From assembly GCF_000152265.2 (NCBI RefSeq), contig NC_021592.1:1364001-1428000 (forward strand): a stretch of DNA of 64,000 nt, read 5' to 3'. Positions 26,813 through 35,338 of this stretch are shown piece after piece (position 1 is the first letter of the stretch; every line of letters begins with the position of its first letter). Position numbers and translations under genes: made by a program. The notes under the pieces were generated by a model that was not told the DNA's origin, made no database searches, and was given only the letters and a program-made list of their open reading frames with translations. This stretch comes from Ferroplasma acidarmanus Fer1 (lineage in GTDB: Archaea; Thermoplasmatota; Thermoplasmata; Thermoplasmatales; Thermoplasmataceae).

Positions 26813-29751
26813 TAAATGAAAAATACGACGCGGAGATAATAGCGGCAGCCAAAAAATACACCAAAGCGGGTCTGCCAATATTTCCAACGAAACCGGGTTC
26901 AAAAGAGCCAGACACCGTTCACGGTTTTAAGGATGCCACAAATGATTTTAACAAATTCATGCAGATGCATAGACCTGGAGATGGTATCGCGATGCCCACA
27001 GGCGCGTCAACTTATATTATCATCGACCCAGATGTCGCCAAGGATGAAAATAAAAAACCAATTAAAAAAGATGGAAAAGTTATACGTATCGGGCTTGATA
27101 ATCTGTGCAAACAGTTCAATTTGCTTGGTTTGGAAGATTCAAAACTCCAAACACTCGTGACGGAAACGCAAAGCGGCGGAGACCATTTTTGGTTTAGGAA
27201 CCCGAAGGGAAAGCCGCCACTTAAAAAAATGCAGGGGAATGAAAACAATGGCATAGATAAAGTTGACATTCAGGCGGAGGGCGCGTATGTTGTGTTGCCA
27301 CCGACAGAAGGCAAGTTTGGAAAGTACAAATTTATTACAGATGTCCCATTTGACGAAATTCCAGAAATGCCCTTAGAATTTTACAACTTCTTTGCCGGAA
27401 CAGAAAAAAAATCAGAAAATGACGCCGACTTAATTGAATATGGCGGAGAATACCATCCAAGCAATTTTAAATTTGATAATGAGAAAACCCCTTTATTAAT
27501 TTCGACCATTGCCGACATAACAAAGCGATCGAATACCGGAATCGGAGCTGAGATGACTATGTATATAACAGGAACTCTCGCATTTCACAACTTCGAAGAA
27601 CCCCACGCCTTAGCAGTATTGAAAAAGGTAGCCAACATCAACGGCTACGAAAAAACTGATTGGATTCCCATTGTTAAGGACACGTACAAAAAATTCGGTA
27701 CCAAAGATAAAAACGGAAATCAACATAAAATCCGCGGGTTGCCATGGCTTAAAAAACTGTTGGCAGAGCATAAAGAATTCTGGAACAATTATGACGAGAT
27801 AATTAAAAATCTGGAAATTCTTTTTCCAGAAAATCTATACGATATAGCAGAACGAATGTTAAATCTCGCACGAGTAGGACCTGCCAAAGTCGTGTCTATA
27901 ATTTTAGAAACAGAACATGTGGTCACAAAATCCGATAATACCACCGACCTGGAAGAGATTTATCTATATCACGATGGTTTCTATGCACGTGGTGAAGAAG
28001 AACTAAAAATTGAATCGGCAAGAATTTATACAGATGCGTGGAATAAAGCTTTAGAATTAGCAAATAAACTCGCCCCTAAAACTGACGAATTAAGCCCTGA
28101 TACTACAAAAGCAATTTTCGAAATCAGAGAATCGATGAAAAAAGTAATAGAAAGGGGACCAACGAGAAGCCAAATAAACGAAACGCTAGCTCAGCTAAGG
28201 CTTGCCACGTATACTAACCCTGATAAGTTCAATCCCGATTCGCACATACCGTTTTTAAATGGATACCTGAATACAAAAACGTGGAAATTGGAACCCCACA
28301 ACCCCGATTTGATATACCTATGGAGAATTGAAGCCAATTTGAATGCGGATAAGCTGGATGTAGTTCGCTTGCAGGATTCCCCAAAATTCTCTAAATTTAT
28401 CAATGAAACGTTTGAAGATCGTGATATACCCCTAATATTGCAATATTTTGGTTACACCATGTATCCAGATTTTCCGCGCCAGATGGTATTATTCATGACC
28501 GGGCGGGAGAGGGTAGGCAAAGGTTCCCTAGTTAGAATCCTGAAAAAAATGAATCCATATGGATATGGGTCAATTTCATTTGAAAAGTTAATAATGAATG
28601 ATAATCGATTTGCATTTCAGGGAATAGAAGGAAAGAATTTATTGGTAGATACTGAAATTATGCGATATCACCGAAGAGGTCAAACAATCGACTATAGGAA
28701 TATAAATAAACTTTTTGGCGGAGACGTCATCGACCTGGAAAAAAAAGGCGTAACACCGACAGATTATATTTCCAAAGCAAAAGGTATATTTTTGGGCAAT
28801 TTACCTTTGCCGAAAGTCACTGACGAGCCTTTTCTAGCCAGAGTTATATTGGTAAAAACAAAGGATCATAAGATAGAACAGGGGGAAAGAATTGCAAATA
28901 TCGAAGACGTAATTTTATCCGAAGAACGGGATACCATAGCAACCTTACTTGTTCATCATCTAATGGAATTATCCGCAAATAATTGGAATTTCACCAATGA
29001 AATGACTACCGACGAAACCGTTGAATTATGGAATCTGCTTTCTGATATTGTCGAGTTTTACACCGATGATGAGATTGACGATGTGCCGGAGATGGAAATT
29101 CCCGTCAATACAGTTTACGACTCCTTTAAAAGATGGTCAAAAGCAAAAGGTATTCCACTGATGGCGCAACAAACTTTCACAAAATATTTTGGTAAGAATT
29201 ATATCAAAAAAAGAATTCGGGGAGAAAATAAAGAACGTATATACGTTTTTACGGGTTGTTCTTTCCATAAGGGAAACGGTGAAATCGAAAACAACATAAA
29301 AGACACAGATTCCGGTCCTGATGATGGCAATATCAGTACACCTTCTCTAAAACCGGAATACAAAATTGAGAACTTGCCAGAGGGACCTGTCAAGCAGGAA
29401 TTCATCGAACGCCATGAAGATTTGCAGAATGAGAAATTAAAATCCCATGAAAAACACTTAAATTCTACGGAATCTCAAGAAAAAGTCTTAAACAATAATA
29501 CTCACAATGAATGCAAAAATACAGAAAAGGTAGAGAAAATCCTATTCTATAAGACAAAAAAAGAGTATAATAATACTGTCATGGATGCTTTTAAACGTGG
29601 GGATTATTTTTATTATAAGATAAGCACACTTGAAATAAACGATGGTTCAAAGGAATGGATTTCGTGGGTAACAACAGCAGATTCGATTCTTGAAGCTACA
29701 TTTACGGCACTAAAAAATGCAAAAGGCAGTCAGGTGATGCCCCGTGAATAA
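26809..29751 (+). CDS. Prim-pol / SF3 helicase replication protein
   Basis: A 980-aa two-domain replication protein. The N-terminal prim-pol domain (about 1-200) has the acidic motif IIIDPDVA near residue 72, SGGDHFWF near 125 and EGAYVVLPPT near 165. The C-terminal half is a D5-like SF3 helicase with Walker A GRERVGKGSLV near 562 and the downstream acidic motif in NLLVDTEI. A winged-helix-like segment follows (about 760-820), with an acidic tail after it. It would prime and unwind element DNA, probably starting from the iterons at 24687-24921. It does in one chain what two genes do in the element at 67-2851. Confidence 0.85.
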   Translation: MINEKYDAEIIAAAKKYTKAGLPIFPTKPGSKEPDTVHGFKDATNDFNKFMQMHRPGDGIAMPTGASTYIIIDPDVAKDENKKPIKKDGKVIRIGLDNLCKQFNLLGLEDSKLQTLVTETQSGGDHFWFRNPKGKPPLKKMQGNENNGIDKVDIQAEGAYVVLPPTEGKFGKYKFITDVPFDEIPEMPLEFYNFFAGTEKKSENDADLIEYGGEYHPSNFKFDNEKTPLLISTIADITKRSNTGIGAEMTMYITGTLAFHNFEEPHALAVLKKVANINGYEKTDWIPIVKDTYKKFGTKDKNGNQHKIRGLPWLKKLLAEHKEFWNNYDEIIKNLEILFPENLYDIAERMLNLARVGPAKVVSIILETEHVVTKSDNTTDLEEIYLYHDGFYARGEEELKIESARIYTDAWNKALELANKLAPKTDELSPDTTKAIFEIRESMKKVIERGPTRSQINETLAQLRLATYTNPDKFNPDSHIPFLNGYLNTKTWKLEPHNPDLIYLWRIEANLNADKLDVVRLQDSPKFSKFINETFEDRDIPLILQYFGYTMYPDFPRQMVLFMTGRERVGKGSLVRILKKMNPYGYGSISFEKLIMNDNRFAFQGIEGKNLLVDTEIMRYHRRGQTIDYRNINKLFGGDVIDLEKKGVTPTDYISKAKGIFLGNLPLPKVTDEPFLARVILVKTKDHKIEQGERIANIEDVILSEERDTIATLLVHHLMELSANNWNFTNEMTTDETVELWNLLSDIVEFYTDDEIDDVPEMEIPVNTVYDSFKRWSKAKGIPLMAQQTFTKYFGKNYIKKRIRGENKERIYVFTGCSFHKGNGEIENNIKDTDSGPDDGNISTPSLKPEYKIENLPEGPVKQEFIERHEDLQNEKLKSHEKHLNSTESQEKVLNNNTHNECKNTEKVEKILFYKTKKEYNNTVMDAFKRGDYFYYKISTLEINDGSKEWISWVTTADSILEATFTALKNAKGSQVMPRE

Positions 29752-29956
29752 TTTTAGTATTCAACTACCGTTAAATAAATCGCATTGCCTCATAAATGCC
29801 CGTGGCAATTATTATTACGTCGATTTCACGGAACACACCATTTCGAAAATAAGCCCAGAATTCGTAAATATGTACGATATCAAGGACATTGTGAATCTGA
29901 ATTTATCAGTTAAAGAGTTGTTGAATTCACTTCCAGATTTCATAGAGGTGGATTAA
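29744..29956 (+). CDS. 70-aa hypothetical protein
   Basis: A small protein beginning with GTG (MNNFSIQLPLNKSHCLINAR), overlapping the end of the replication gene by eight bases. It is rich in Asn, Ile and Leu and ends LPDFIEVD. No domain recognised. It lies in a close-packed operon in which each gene touches the next. Confidence 0.55.
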   Translation: MNNFSIQLPLNKSHCLINARGNYYYVDFTEHTISKISPEFVNMYDIKDIVNLNLSVKELLNSLPDFIEVD

Positions 29957-30109
29957 ATGGTTAATTCCGTATTTTTTAAAAAATTGAAAAGCCTGAATTT
30001 TACCGGTTTTCAGGGCTATATAGAAGGTGAGAAAGTGTTTGAAAAATTAAAAAACATAATAAAGAGGATTGCCGGCAAGAGAGAAAGGAAAAAATCTACA
30101 GGTGCTTAA
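29957..30109 (+). CDS. 50-aa basic mini-protein
   Basis: A 50-codon frame starting directly after the previous stop (TAAATG). It is strongly basic, with a C-terminal run KRIAGKRERKKS, and carries no acidic patch, so nucleic-acid binding is possible. The Sm-like gene starts two bases after its stop. Family unknown. Confidence 0.45.
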   Translation: MVNSVFFKKLKSLNFTGFQGYIEGEKVFEKLKNIIKRIAGKRERKKSTGA

Positions 30110-30110
30110 A

Positions 30111-30524
30111 ATGAATGATAAGCGCGAAGCGGTAAAAGTTCTGCAACCGGATGGCACAATCAAGATTTTGTTCCGGACAACTCATGAATCTGTGGGTATG
30201 AAACAAGAACCACAAAAAGATACAATTCAGGAAAAGCCACAAAATACTGATAGCCATGCTCAAAATATAAAAAAGCACGAGAAAGGGTCATCCATAGATG
30301 CGGGAAGATTCTTTAATCCTTGGAATCCAGGCTTTGCTGATATATTCGGAAAAAATTTGATTGGTAAAACCATGAATATAACACTGCTTAACGGTGAGAT
30401 TTTAAGCGGAGTACTTCGTGGATTTGGGCAATATGATATTCTTCTGGAATCAGGTGGAAAGAATGTTATACTCATGAAGTCTGGAATAGTTAAAATCGAG
30501 GTGCAAAATGAGCCAGAAAATTAA
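30111..30524 (+). CDS. Sm/Hfq-like protein with disordered N-terminus
   Basis: A 137-aa protein. A charged, low-complexity N-terminal half (about 1-80, many Gln, Lys and Glu) is followed by a C-terminal barrel-like domain: GKTMNITLLNGEILSGVLRG, then FGQYDILLESG and LMKSGIVKIEV. The short strands, the Gly-rich turn and the final strand resemble Sm1/Sm2 motifs of Sm, LSm and Hfq proteins, which form rings that bind U-rich RNA. An in-frame start at 30069 is possible, but ATG 30111 fits the operon spacing. RNA binding is inferred from the fold pattern only. Confidence 0.55.
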   Translation: MNDKREAVKVLQPDGTIKILFRTTHESVGMKQEPQKDTIQEKPQNTDSHAQNIKKHEKGSSIDAGRFFNPWNPGFADIFGKNLIGKTMNITLLNGEILSGVLRGFGQYDILLESGGKNVILMKSGIVKIEVQNEPEN

Positions 30525-30714
30525 AGATTTAAATTCTCCATTGCTCCGATTAAAAGGCAAATCGGTCAAAGCAACCATAATGGTAGCAGATTCAGCAAAT
30601 TACTACTCTGGCACGTTAATCGATACCGATGGTGAATCTATACTTTTATCTACTTCCCAGGGACTGGTATACCTTCCATCTGGCTTTTTAATTGCGGTAG
30701 AGGTGCAGAAATGA
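30508..30714 (+). CDS. Second small Sm-like protein, 68 aa
   Basis: A 68-aa protein that is almost only a barrel-like core: LRLKGKSVKATIMVAD, YYSGTLIDTDGESILLST and LVYLPSGFLIAVEV. The order of strands and the Asp/Gly turn look like an LSm fold, with the length of a bare Sm domain. It overlaps the preceding Sm-like gene by 17 bases and the next gene by four. The two may form mixed rings. Confidence 0.5.
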   Translation: MSQKIKDLNSPLLRLKGKSVKATIMVADSANYYSGTLIDTDGESILLSTSQGLVYLPSGFLIAVEVQK

Positions 30715-30914
30715 CATCAATTCTTAATTTTCCAGAACCCTGGCAATTTGTTTTAAAATCGTTGAAAGAAAGCCCGAAAACATTCCAGGAATTACTAAAA
30801 CTTGGGATTTCAGAGCAAAAACTCAATGAGATACTTCAGTCAATGGAGCAGCTTAAAATAATTCGTGAAGGGCGGGGATTCTGCTATTTCTTGAAAAACA
30901 AAGAGGTGAAATAA
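30711..30914 (+). CDS. Winged-helix-like DNA-binding protein, 67 aa
   Basis: A 67-residue protein whose helices (FQELLKLGISEQKLNEILQ) followed by a hairpin (QLKIIREGRGFCYFLK) match a minimal winged helix-turn-helix. It overlaps the previous stop by four bases, and the next gene starts at once. It probably regulates transcription of the element. Confidence 0.55.
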   Translation: MTSILNFPEPWQFVLKSLKESPKTFQELLKLGISEQKLNEILQSMEQLKIIREGRGFCYFLKNKEVK

Positions 30915-31178
30915 ATGTTAAAATCTCTATGTATTCCGGAGCAGAAAAGTCTCGATGACTTTAAAAGAATGCCCCCGATTTACAATCAATTTGAAGCATT
31001 GATTTCCAAGTTTCAATCGAAGTATGGCTTCGAAAAAAAACCTGATTGCCAGTCATTGTTTGAGTTCACATACGAACTACAGCATGGCAATCAAAGATTA
31101 CGGAATATGAGTTTTGTAGGATTTTCCAGAGCATATAGAATATATTCAAAAATTAAACAAAAGGAGGCAATAAGATGA
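30915..31178 (+). CDS. 87-aa hypothetical protein
   Basis: A mostly helical, charged protein starting MLKSLCIPEQKSLDDFKR. It starts directly after the wHTH stop, and the next gene overlaps its end by four bases. No motif recognised. Confidence 0.5.
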   Translation: MLKSLCIPEQKSLDDFKRMPPIYNQFEALISKFQSKYGFEKKPDCQSLFEFTYELQHGNQRLRNMSFVGFSRAYRIYSKIKQKEAIR

Positions 31179-31375
31179 TTAAAGAATTTTTAGAAATTGA
31201 ACCGGTGGGTCCGGATGATTATCCCCCTGAAAAGCCGGATAATTCGAAGCCAGAACCAATTATCCCGCCATTGAGTCCGAATCCGGAACCATTCATACCG
31301 GATTATTTGCCAGACGATATATCGCCCGATTCCGATGACGGCGAGGAAAGTGAAATACGAGAGGTGTTAAAATGA
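31175..31375 (+). CDS. Proline-rich acidic protein, 66 aa
   Basis: A 66-residue low-complexity protein, very rich in Pro, Asp and Glu (EPIIPPLSPNPEPFIPDY). It is probably extended and disordered. Such chains can act as linkers, acidic DNA mimics or binding platforms; none of these can be chosen from sequence. It overlaps both neighbours by four bases. Confidence 0.5.
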   Translation: MIKEFLEIEPVGPDDYPPEKPDNSKPEPIIPPLSPNPEPFIPDYLPDDISPDSDDGEESEIREVLK

Positions 31376-31626
31376 GTTTGATAAAAAGAAAAGTCAAAAC
31401 TATTGGACATAGGAAAATGAACAAGGAAGAGTTTGAGAGATTCTGGGGTGGAAGCAACGAAGTGTGCCAGATTGACACGGGCGGCGGTGACTATATAATC
31501 GTCGATAAGGTGGATTTTGATGTCAAAACCCAGAAATTAAAAGTTTTTGTGGGTGAAAAAGAAATCGGGATTTTGAGTTTATCCGAATTTGTGGAAAAAA
31601 AGAAAAATAATGAGAAGGTGAAATAA
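31372..31626 (+). CDS. 84-aa beta-rich hypothetical protein
   Basis: A basic protein with a helical N-terminus (NKEEFERFWGGSNE) and a likely beta-hairpin section (DYIIVDKVDFDVKTQKLKVF). It could be another small barrel, but the match to Sm motifs is weak. It starts in the stop of the proline-rich gene, and the next gene begins immediately after its own stop. Confidence 0.5.
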   Translation: MSLIKRKVKTIGHRKMNKEEFERFWGGSNEVCQIDTGGGDYIIVDKVDFDVKTQKLKVFVGEKEIGILSLSEFVEKKKNNEKVK

Positions 31627-32154
31627 ATGAAACTGAATGAATTAAAAGAATTCATAGAGAAGAATGTCGGTCCGGAAGTCGTGGTTTACAATACCTATGG
31701 CGAGTGCATTGAAGGATTTTTCAGTCCTGTTATTGATACTGCAGAAAAAAGCTGTAAGCTACTTTGCCCCAGATTCCTCGGCGATGTCCCATATTATGTT
31801 GATATGAATGATGTCAAAAGGGTCGTTTTGAAGGGGTCTGATTTCAGATCTAAAGTATCCGGCAATATTCAGAAATTCAAAATAATGAACATTGAACAGC
31901 TGGATGCGCTCCTAGTCTCCACGAAAAAGGGTATGACGGTCGAGCTCTTCGATAGGGAGAACAAACATTTGGCATATGGTGCGATTGAATATTATGGAGA
32001 TATATTAGATATGTGGGGCATTTCGATTGTCGCACCCGACCCAAAATCCAGGCGCATGGGCGGTATAATCGTAAATACAGAAGATGTTAGGTTTATCAGC
32101 ATTTTTGATATCAATGCGATTTTTGGGAACGGCACCACAATGGATGTTGATTAG
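31627..32154 (+). CDS. Tandem Sm-like barrel protein, 175 aa (tentative)
   Basis: The 175-aa protein seems built of two similar halves. Each starts with a helix (NELKEFIEKNV; NIEQLDALLVSTKK), then a strand after Gly (PEVVVYN; MTVELFD), a Gly-containing bent strand pair, and a last strand after a short turn (DMNDVKRVVL; NTEDVRFISI). Helix plus five strands is the layout of the Sm fold, so this may be a fused pair of Sm-like barrels. The similarity is weak by eye, and a structure prediction would decide. Confidence 0.45.
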   Translation: MKLNELKEFIEKNVGPEVVVYNTYGECIEGFFSPVIDTAEKSCKLLCPRFLGDVPYYVDMNDVKRVVLKGSDFRSKVSGNIQKFKIMNIEQLDALLVSTKKGMTVELFDRENKHLAYGAIEYYGDILDMWGISIVAPDPKSRRMGGIIVNTEDVRFISIFDINAIFGNGTTMDVD

Positions 32155-32155
32155 A

Positions 32156-32455
32156 ATGCCAAGGAAGATTGTTGATTGGAAGACAGAAAACGTATATCGT
32201 GACATAATTTTTGAACTCCCTGGAATCATGGAACGAAATGAGTGGCTACGATATATGTATCAGAATTTCCAGGAAGCAGAAGACCCTTCCGTAGCAAGCC
32301 CCTGGAGAAGTGCTATCCCGTATCGTGAAAATTCACATGTATCGAATCGCAAAAAATCACAGGAATTCACAAAATTAAGCCTTGTGGAAATGATGGATGA
32401 GAGTTGCCTTAGAAGGTTCTGGCTTACAAAGAGGGTGAAGGAAGAATATGAGTGA
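32156..32455 (+). CDS. 99-aa hypothetical protein
   Basis: A basic, aromatic protein starting MPRKIVDWKTENVYRD. I chose ATG at 32156, one base after the previous stop; an earlier in-frame ATG would overlap that gene by 70 bases. It overlaps the next gene by eight bases. Domain unknown. Confidence 0.5.
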   Translation: MPRKIVDWKTENVYRDIIFELPGIMERNEWLRYMYQNFQEAEDPSVASPWRSAIPYRENSHVSNRKKSQEFTKLSLVEMMDESCLRRFWLTKRVKEEYE

Positions 32456-33110
32456 TGAAGGCTTAAACGATTTAAAAAAGATATACGATAAACTTCTTTA
32501 TCTTGCACAATTTCCAGGAAGCAATTCACAATCACCTGCCACACTGCTTAAATGGTATGAGGACTTAAGCACTTTTTACTCTCTAATGAAAAATTTTGCC
32601 AATACGCAATTATTGGATGAAAATCAAAATACCATGGAAAAATTCGAAGCACTGTTAAAAAGCTACCGTGGACCATCTGATTTTCAATATTTTATTCTAA
32701 AAGGCTATGATATATTATTCGAATTTTTGGAGGGGTTAGCCGGAATTTTCCATGCAAACGGCTTAATGAATTCCGAGCAGGGGAAGGCGATAATCCACGA
32801 CATGATTAACAAATGCTTTGATTTTGTACAGAATAACAGGATTGACAACAACAGCTCTATATTTTTGTGGGAATGCCATTTGGACGGCTTAAATGCCCTG
32901 TTAATAGGCTTTGGCGAGAAGGCATATTCAACAGATTACCGATTGATTAAGGATCAGCTGGTAAAAATCGCAAATGAGCCAGGTTACAGTGAGGACCGTG
33001 AATTTTTATATGTAAAGGCACTGCGCCAGTATTTTGAGATTATGATTCAATGGCTTAATCAATGGGACCCGAACATACTCATCCCCCTGAATTTGTCAAA
33101 AAGCAGGTGA
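32448..33110 (+). CDS. 220-aa helical hypothetical protein
   Basis: A long mostly helical protein with repeated aromatic and Leu-rich segments (LKKIYDKLLYLAQF, FLEGLAGIFHANGLM, YFEIMIQWLNQW). No membrane helix and no known motif. It directly precedes the P-loop ATPase, so it could be a partner or adaptor of that enzyme. Confidence 0.5.
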   Translation: MSDEGLNDLKKIYDKLLYLAQFPGSNSQSPATLLKWYEDLSTFYSLMKNFANTQLLDENQNTMEKFEALLKSYRGPSDFQYFILKGYDILFEFLEGLAGIFHANGLMNSEQGKAIIHDMINKCFDFVQNNRIDNNSSIFLWECHLDGLNALLIGFGEKAYSTDYRLIKDQLVKIANEPGYSEDREFLYVKALRQYFEIMIQWLNQWDPNILIPLNLSKSR

Positions 33111-33116
33111 TTTAAA

Positions 33117-34259
33117 ATGCATACATTTTTAATGGATTTGAACAACGAGCGGCAACAAAAATTTAAGGAAGATTTTCCGGAATCTTTCAATGGCATACAG
33201 TTTAACCTTGATGTCTTTTTGTATTATTTTGGTTATTCTGAAAGCCTGTTTATCAAAAAGAGATACAAATTAGATTTAAAGGATAAGCGGGCACAGTTAT
33301 TGCTAGAGGATTTTCCCGAAGCCATGGATGGTGAATTCTTGGATATTCAGGAATTATATGAGGCACTGGATCGGGATTTTTATCTCTTTGATAATAATCA
33401 ACCGGATACGGATTTAGATGACTTGGGCGATAACGTGGATGTAATAGTCCGGTGGACGAAACAACGAATAAAAGAAAACAGAAATTGTAGTATGTTGTTC
33501 AGCGGGGAAACTGGCTCGGGAAAATCTTACTCTGCAATAGCATTGGCAGAGAAATTAGACCCTGGATTTAACGTGGACAGGATTGTGTTCAATGTAGAGG
33601 ATTTTTTAAAATTGTCTACAAGCAATCTTCCGAAAGGAAGTGTAATAATCTTCGATGATGCGGGCGTCGGCGCGAGCAATAAGGAGTGGAATTCCTTAAG
33701 TGGTCGGATAATTGGAAAGTTTAGCCAGAACTCCCGTTATTTAAATTTGATAAATATCTACACTGTTCCTTCCCTCAACTATATCGAGAAGCAGTCAAGA
33801 GAGCTCATAAATCTATATTTCGAATCTACAAAAATCCAGGGGGATGCCAAGGTCTTTCATCCATTTAGAGTGTTCAGGGGGGCAGACACTCTCGGTTTTA
33901 AATATCCAAAATTATGGATTGGGAACATCCCGATTACGATAAGTAAGTTGCACTTTAATCTCGCATCCAGAGATTTGTTAGAGGCTTATGAAAATGCAAA
34001 ACAAACTTATATGAATCGTGTTAATAAGGAATTTTTACATGAAATCCAGGAAGCACAAAGAGAGAAAAAGGAAAAATTGAATAAGAAAAATGGGACAGGT
34101 AAAGGTGACAATAAAAAGGAAACGAATAATGACATAATAAAAATTATAAAGTTGAAGATGAAGGGGCTTTCTGTGCGGGACATAGCAAAATCAACCGGCG
34201 TGCCAAGAAGCACCGTCCAGCGTGTAATATCAGAGATTAACAGTGATGATGATTTATGA
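33117..34259 (+). CDS. P-loop ATPase with C-terminal helix-turn-helix
   Basis: A 380-aa protein with Walker A SGETGSGKSY near residue 130 and Walker B SVIIFDDAG near 178. This resembles the Zot/FtsK-like ATPases of mobile elements, which move DNA or serve packaging, transfer or partition. After a charged linker (about 300-335) comes a resolvase-like HTH: MKGLSVRDIAKSTGVPRST (about 349-367). The HTH suggests it binds a specific DNA site, perhaps the repeats just downstream. It is the last gene of the operon. I cannot tell between packaging, conjugation and segregation roles. Confidence 0.65.
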   Translation: MHTFLMDLNNERQQKFKEDFPESFNGIQFNLDVFLYYFGYSESLFIKKRYKLDLKDKRAQLLLEDFPEAMDGEFLDIQELYEALDRDFYLFDNNQPDTDLDDLGDNVDVIVRWTKQRIKENRNCSMLFSGETGSGKSYSAIALAEKLDPGFNVDRIVFNVEDFLKLSTSNLPKGSVIIFDDAGVGASNKEWNSLSGRIIGKFSQNSRYLNLINIYTVPSLNYIEKQSRELINLYFESTKIQGDAKVFHPFRVFRGADTLGFKYPKLWIGNIPITISKLHFNLASRDLLEAYENAKQTYMNRVNKEFLHEIQEAQREKKEKLNKKNGTGKGDNKKETNNDIIKIIKLKMKGLSVRDIAKSTGVPRSTVQRVISEINSDDDL

Positions 34260-34275
34260 TTTATCCTGTATTAAA

Positions 34276-34426
34276 GTGTCCCATGGCATTATAACTTCAT
34301 ATATATGACAAAACCTTTAAAACTCTATTTCTGTGAATTATTTCATCTTAATAACCCGAAATATGCGTGGGACACTTGCAAAACCTTTAAAATCAATGAT
34401 TTATTCCCATTTGGGATTGTGTCCCA
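34276..34426. repeat. GTGTCCCA repeat cluster with CAAAACCTTTAAAA pair
   Basis: GTGTCCCA occurs at 34276-34283 and 34419-34426 and inverted (TGGGACAC) at 34368-34375. CAAAACCTTTAAAA occurs at 34309-34322 and 34379-34392, 70 bases apart. TCCCA/TGGGA arms at 34405-34416 form a small hairpin. The TGTCCCA core is the same as in the iterons at 24687-24921. It lies directly downstream of the ATPase operon and may bind the same initiator or the ATPase HTH. Confidence 0.55.
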
Positions 34427-34769
34427 TTGGAATGTCTATTAATATTTAATTAAATTAGGCGTGCGTGGAAGCGTTCAAAAATGGGCATTTCGCCCGTCCC
34501 ATATTTGTTTTTTTAAAGATCAGTTGCAAAATAAGTATAGGATACTATAAGAAAAACCTGCAAATCTTTTAAGGCACTGGTCTATTATCTATCCCCACCC
34601 ACAAAAAACGCAATATAATTTAATATAAAGCGTTTGAATAAAAATAAAATTCGTGTTATACTGCATTTTCATGAGAATATCATAAAAGTATCACAAAATT
34701 ATGCCATATGGATTATGTTCATGGATTGATACCAATTCTGGGATGTAGATGTTAATTATCATCTAATCG

Positions 34770-34905
34770 CTCGTGGGTGTTAAATACATACCGTTAAAAC
34801 ACATAGTAAGTCCCGACTATTAACTTACACCGTTAGTATAATTTAAAAACTTACTATGAATTAATTAATCAATCTCATGGGTGTTAAATACATACTGTTA
34901 AAACA
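34770..34905. repeat. 32-bp direct repeat enclosing an inverted repeat
   Basis: A 32-bp unit containing TGGGTGTTAAATACATAC occurs at 34770-34801 and 34874-34905 with two mismatches, 104 bases apart. Between the copies, CATAGTAAGT (34802-34811) is mirrored by ACTTACTATG (34849-34858). No gene covers this. It may be a second regulatory, partition or origin-like locus. Confidence 0.6.
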
Positions 34906-34926
34906 TACATGGACTACCGATTTATA

Positions 34927-35232
34927 ATTCCATATAAGACTTTTATAAATTAACTCTATATGACCTTACAATCATTAACAGTGTGATAGGTTATGCCAGG
35001 CAATGCAAATATTTCTATTAAAAACACGGCTTTAAGCGGTTAAAAATGCCACAATGCCTTCCATAGCCTTAAATTCGCAGTTTAAGGCAGTTATTTTGCC
35101 TTAATGGTTAATTATGTATCCATTGCATTGAAATAATTAAAATAAGCCTATCTTATAAAAATAAATATGGATTTTGCCATTTTCTGAATAGGTTTTTAAT
35201 TTCAAAATGATGTTAATAGGTTAAAGAAATTT
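34927..35232. other. Gene-free stretch with one hairpin
   Basis: AT-rich DNA with no credible gene. TTAAGGCA at 35082-35089 and TGCCTTAA at 35097-35104 form an eight-base-pair stem with a seven-base loop. It could be a small structured RNA or a protein site. A 16-codon ATG frame near 34993 was not accepted. Confidence 0.35.
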
Positions 35233-35337
35233 ACATTGACGTTCTGTATATAAAATGTCAATGTTTTTGCCATAAATATTATGGATTGTATGCCAATATC
35301 AATGTGAAAGTTTAATAAACATTGACGTATTTCTAAA
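35233..35337. promoter_or_regulatory. ACATTGAC repeats upstream of compact recombinase
   Basis: ACATTGAC at 35233-35240, its complement within TGTCAATGTTT at 35256-35266, and AAACATTGAC at 35327-35336 lie before the recombinase start at 35339. The first pair forms an inverted repeat around an AT-rich TATATAAAA. This looks like a promoter with operator sites; alternatively they are recombinase arm-type sites. Confidence 0.45.
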
Positions 35338-35338
35338 T

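Noticed and set aside
33117-34259. Calling the ATPase a viral packaging motor
   Set aside because: No capsid or other virion gene was recognised nearby, so the function is left open.
34770-34905. A CRISPR array
   Set aside because: There are only two repeat copies with a 72-bp gap, and no cas genes anywhere in the window.
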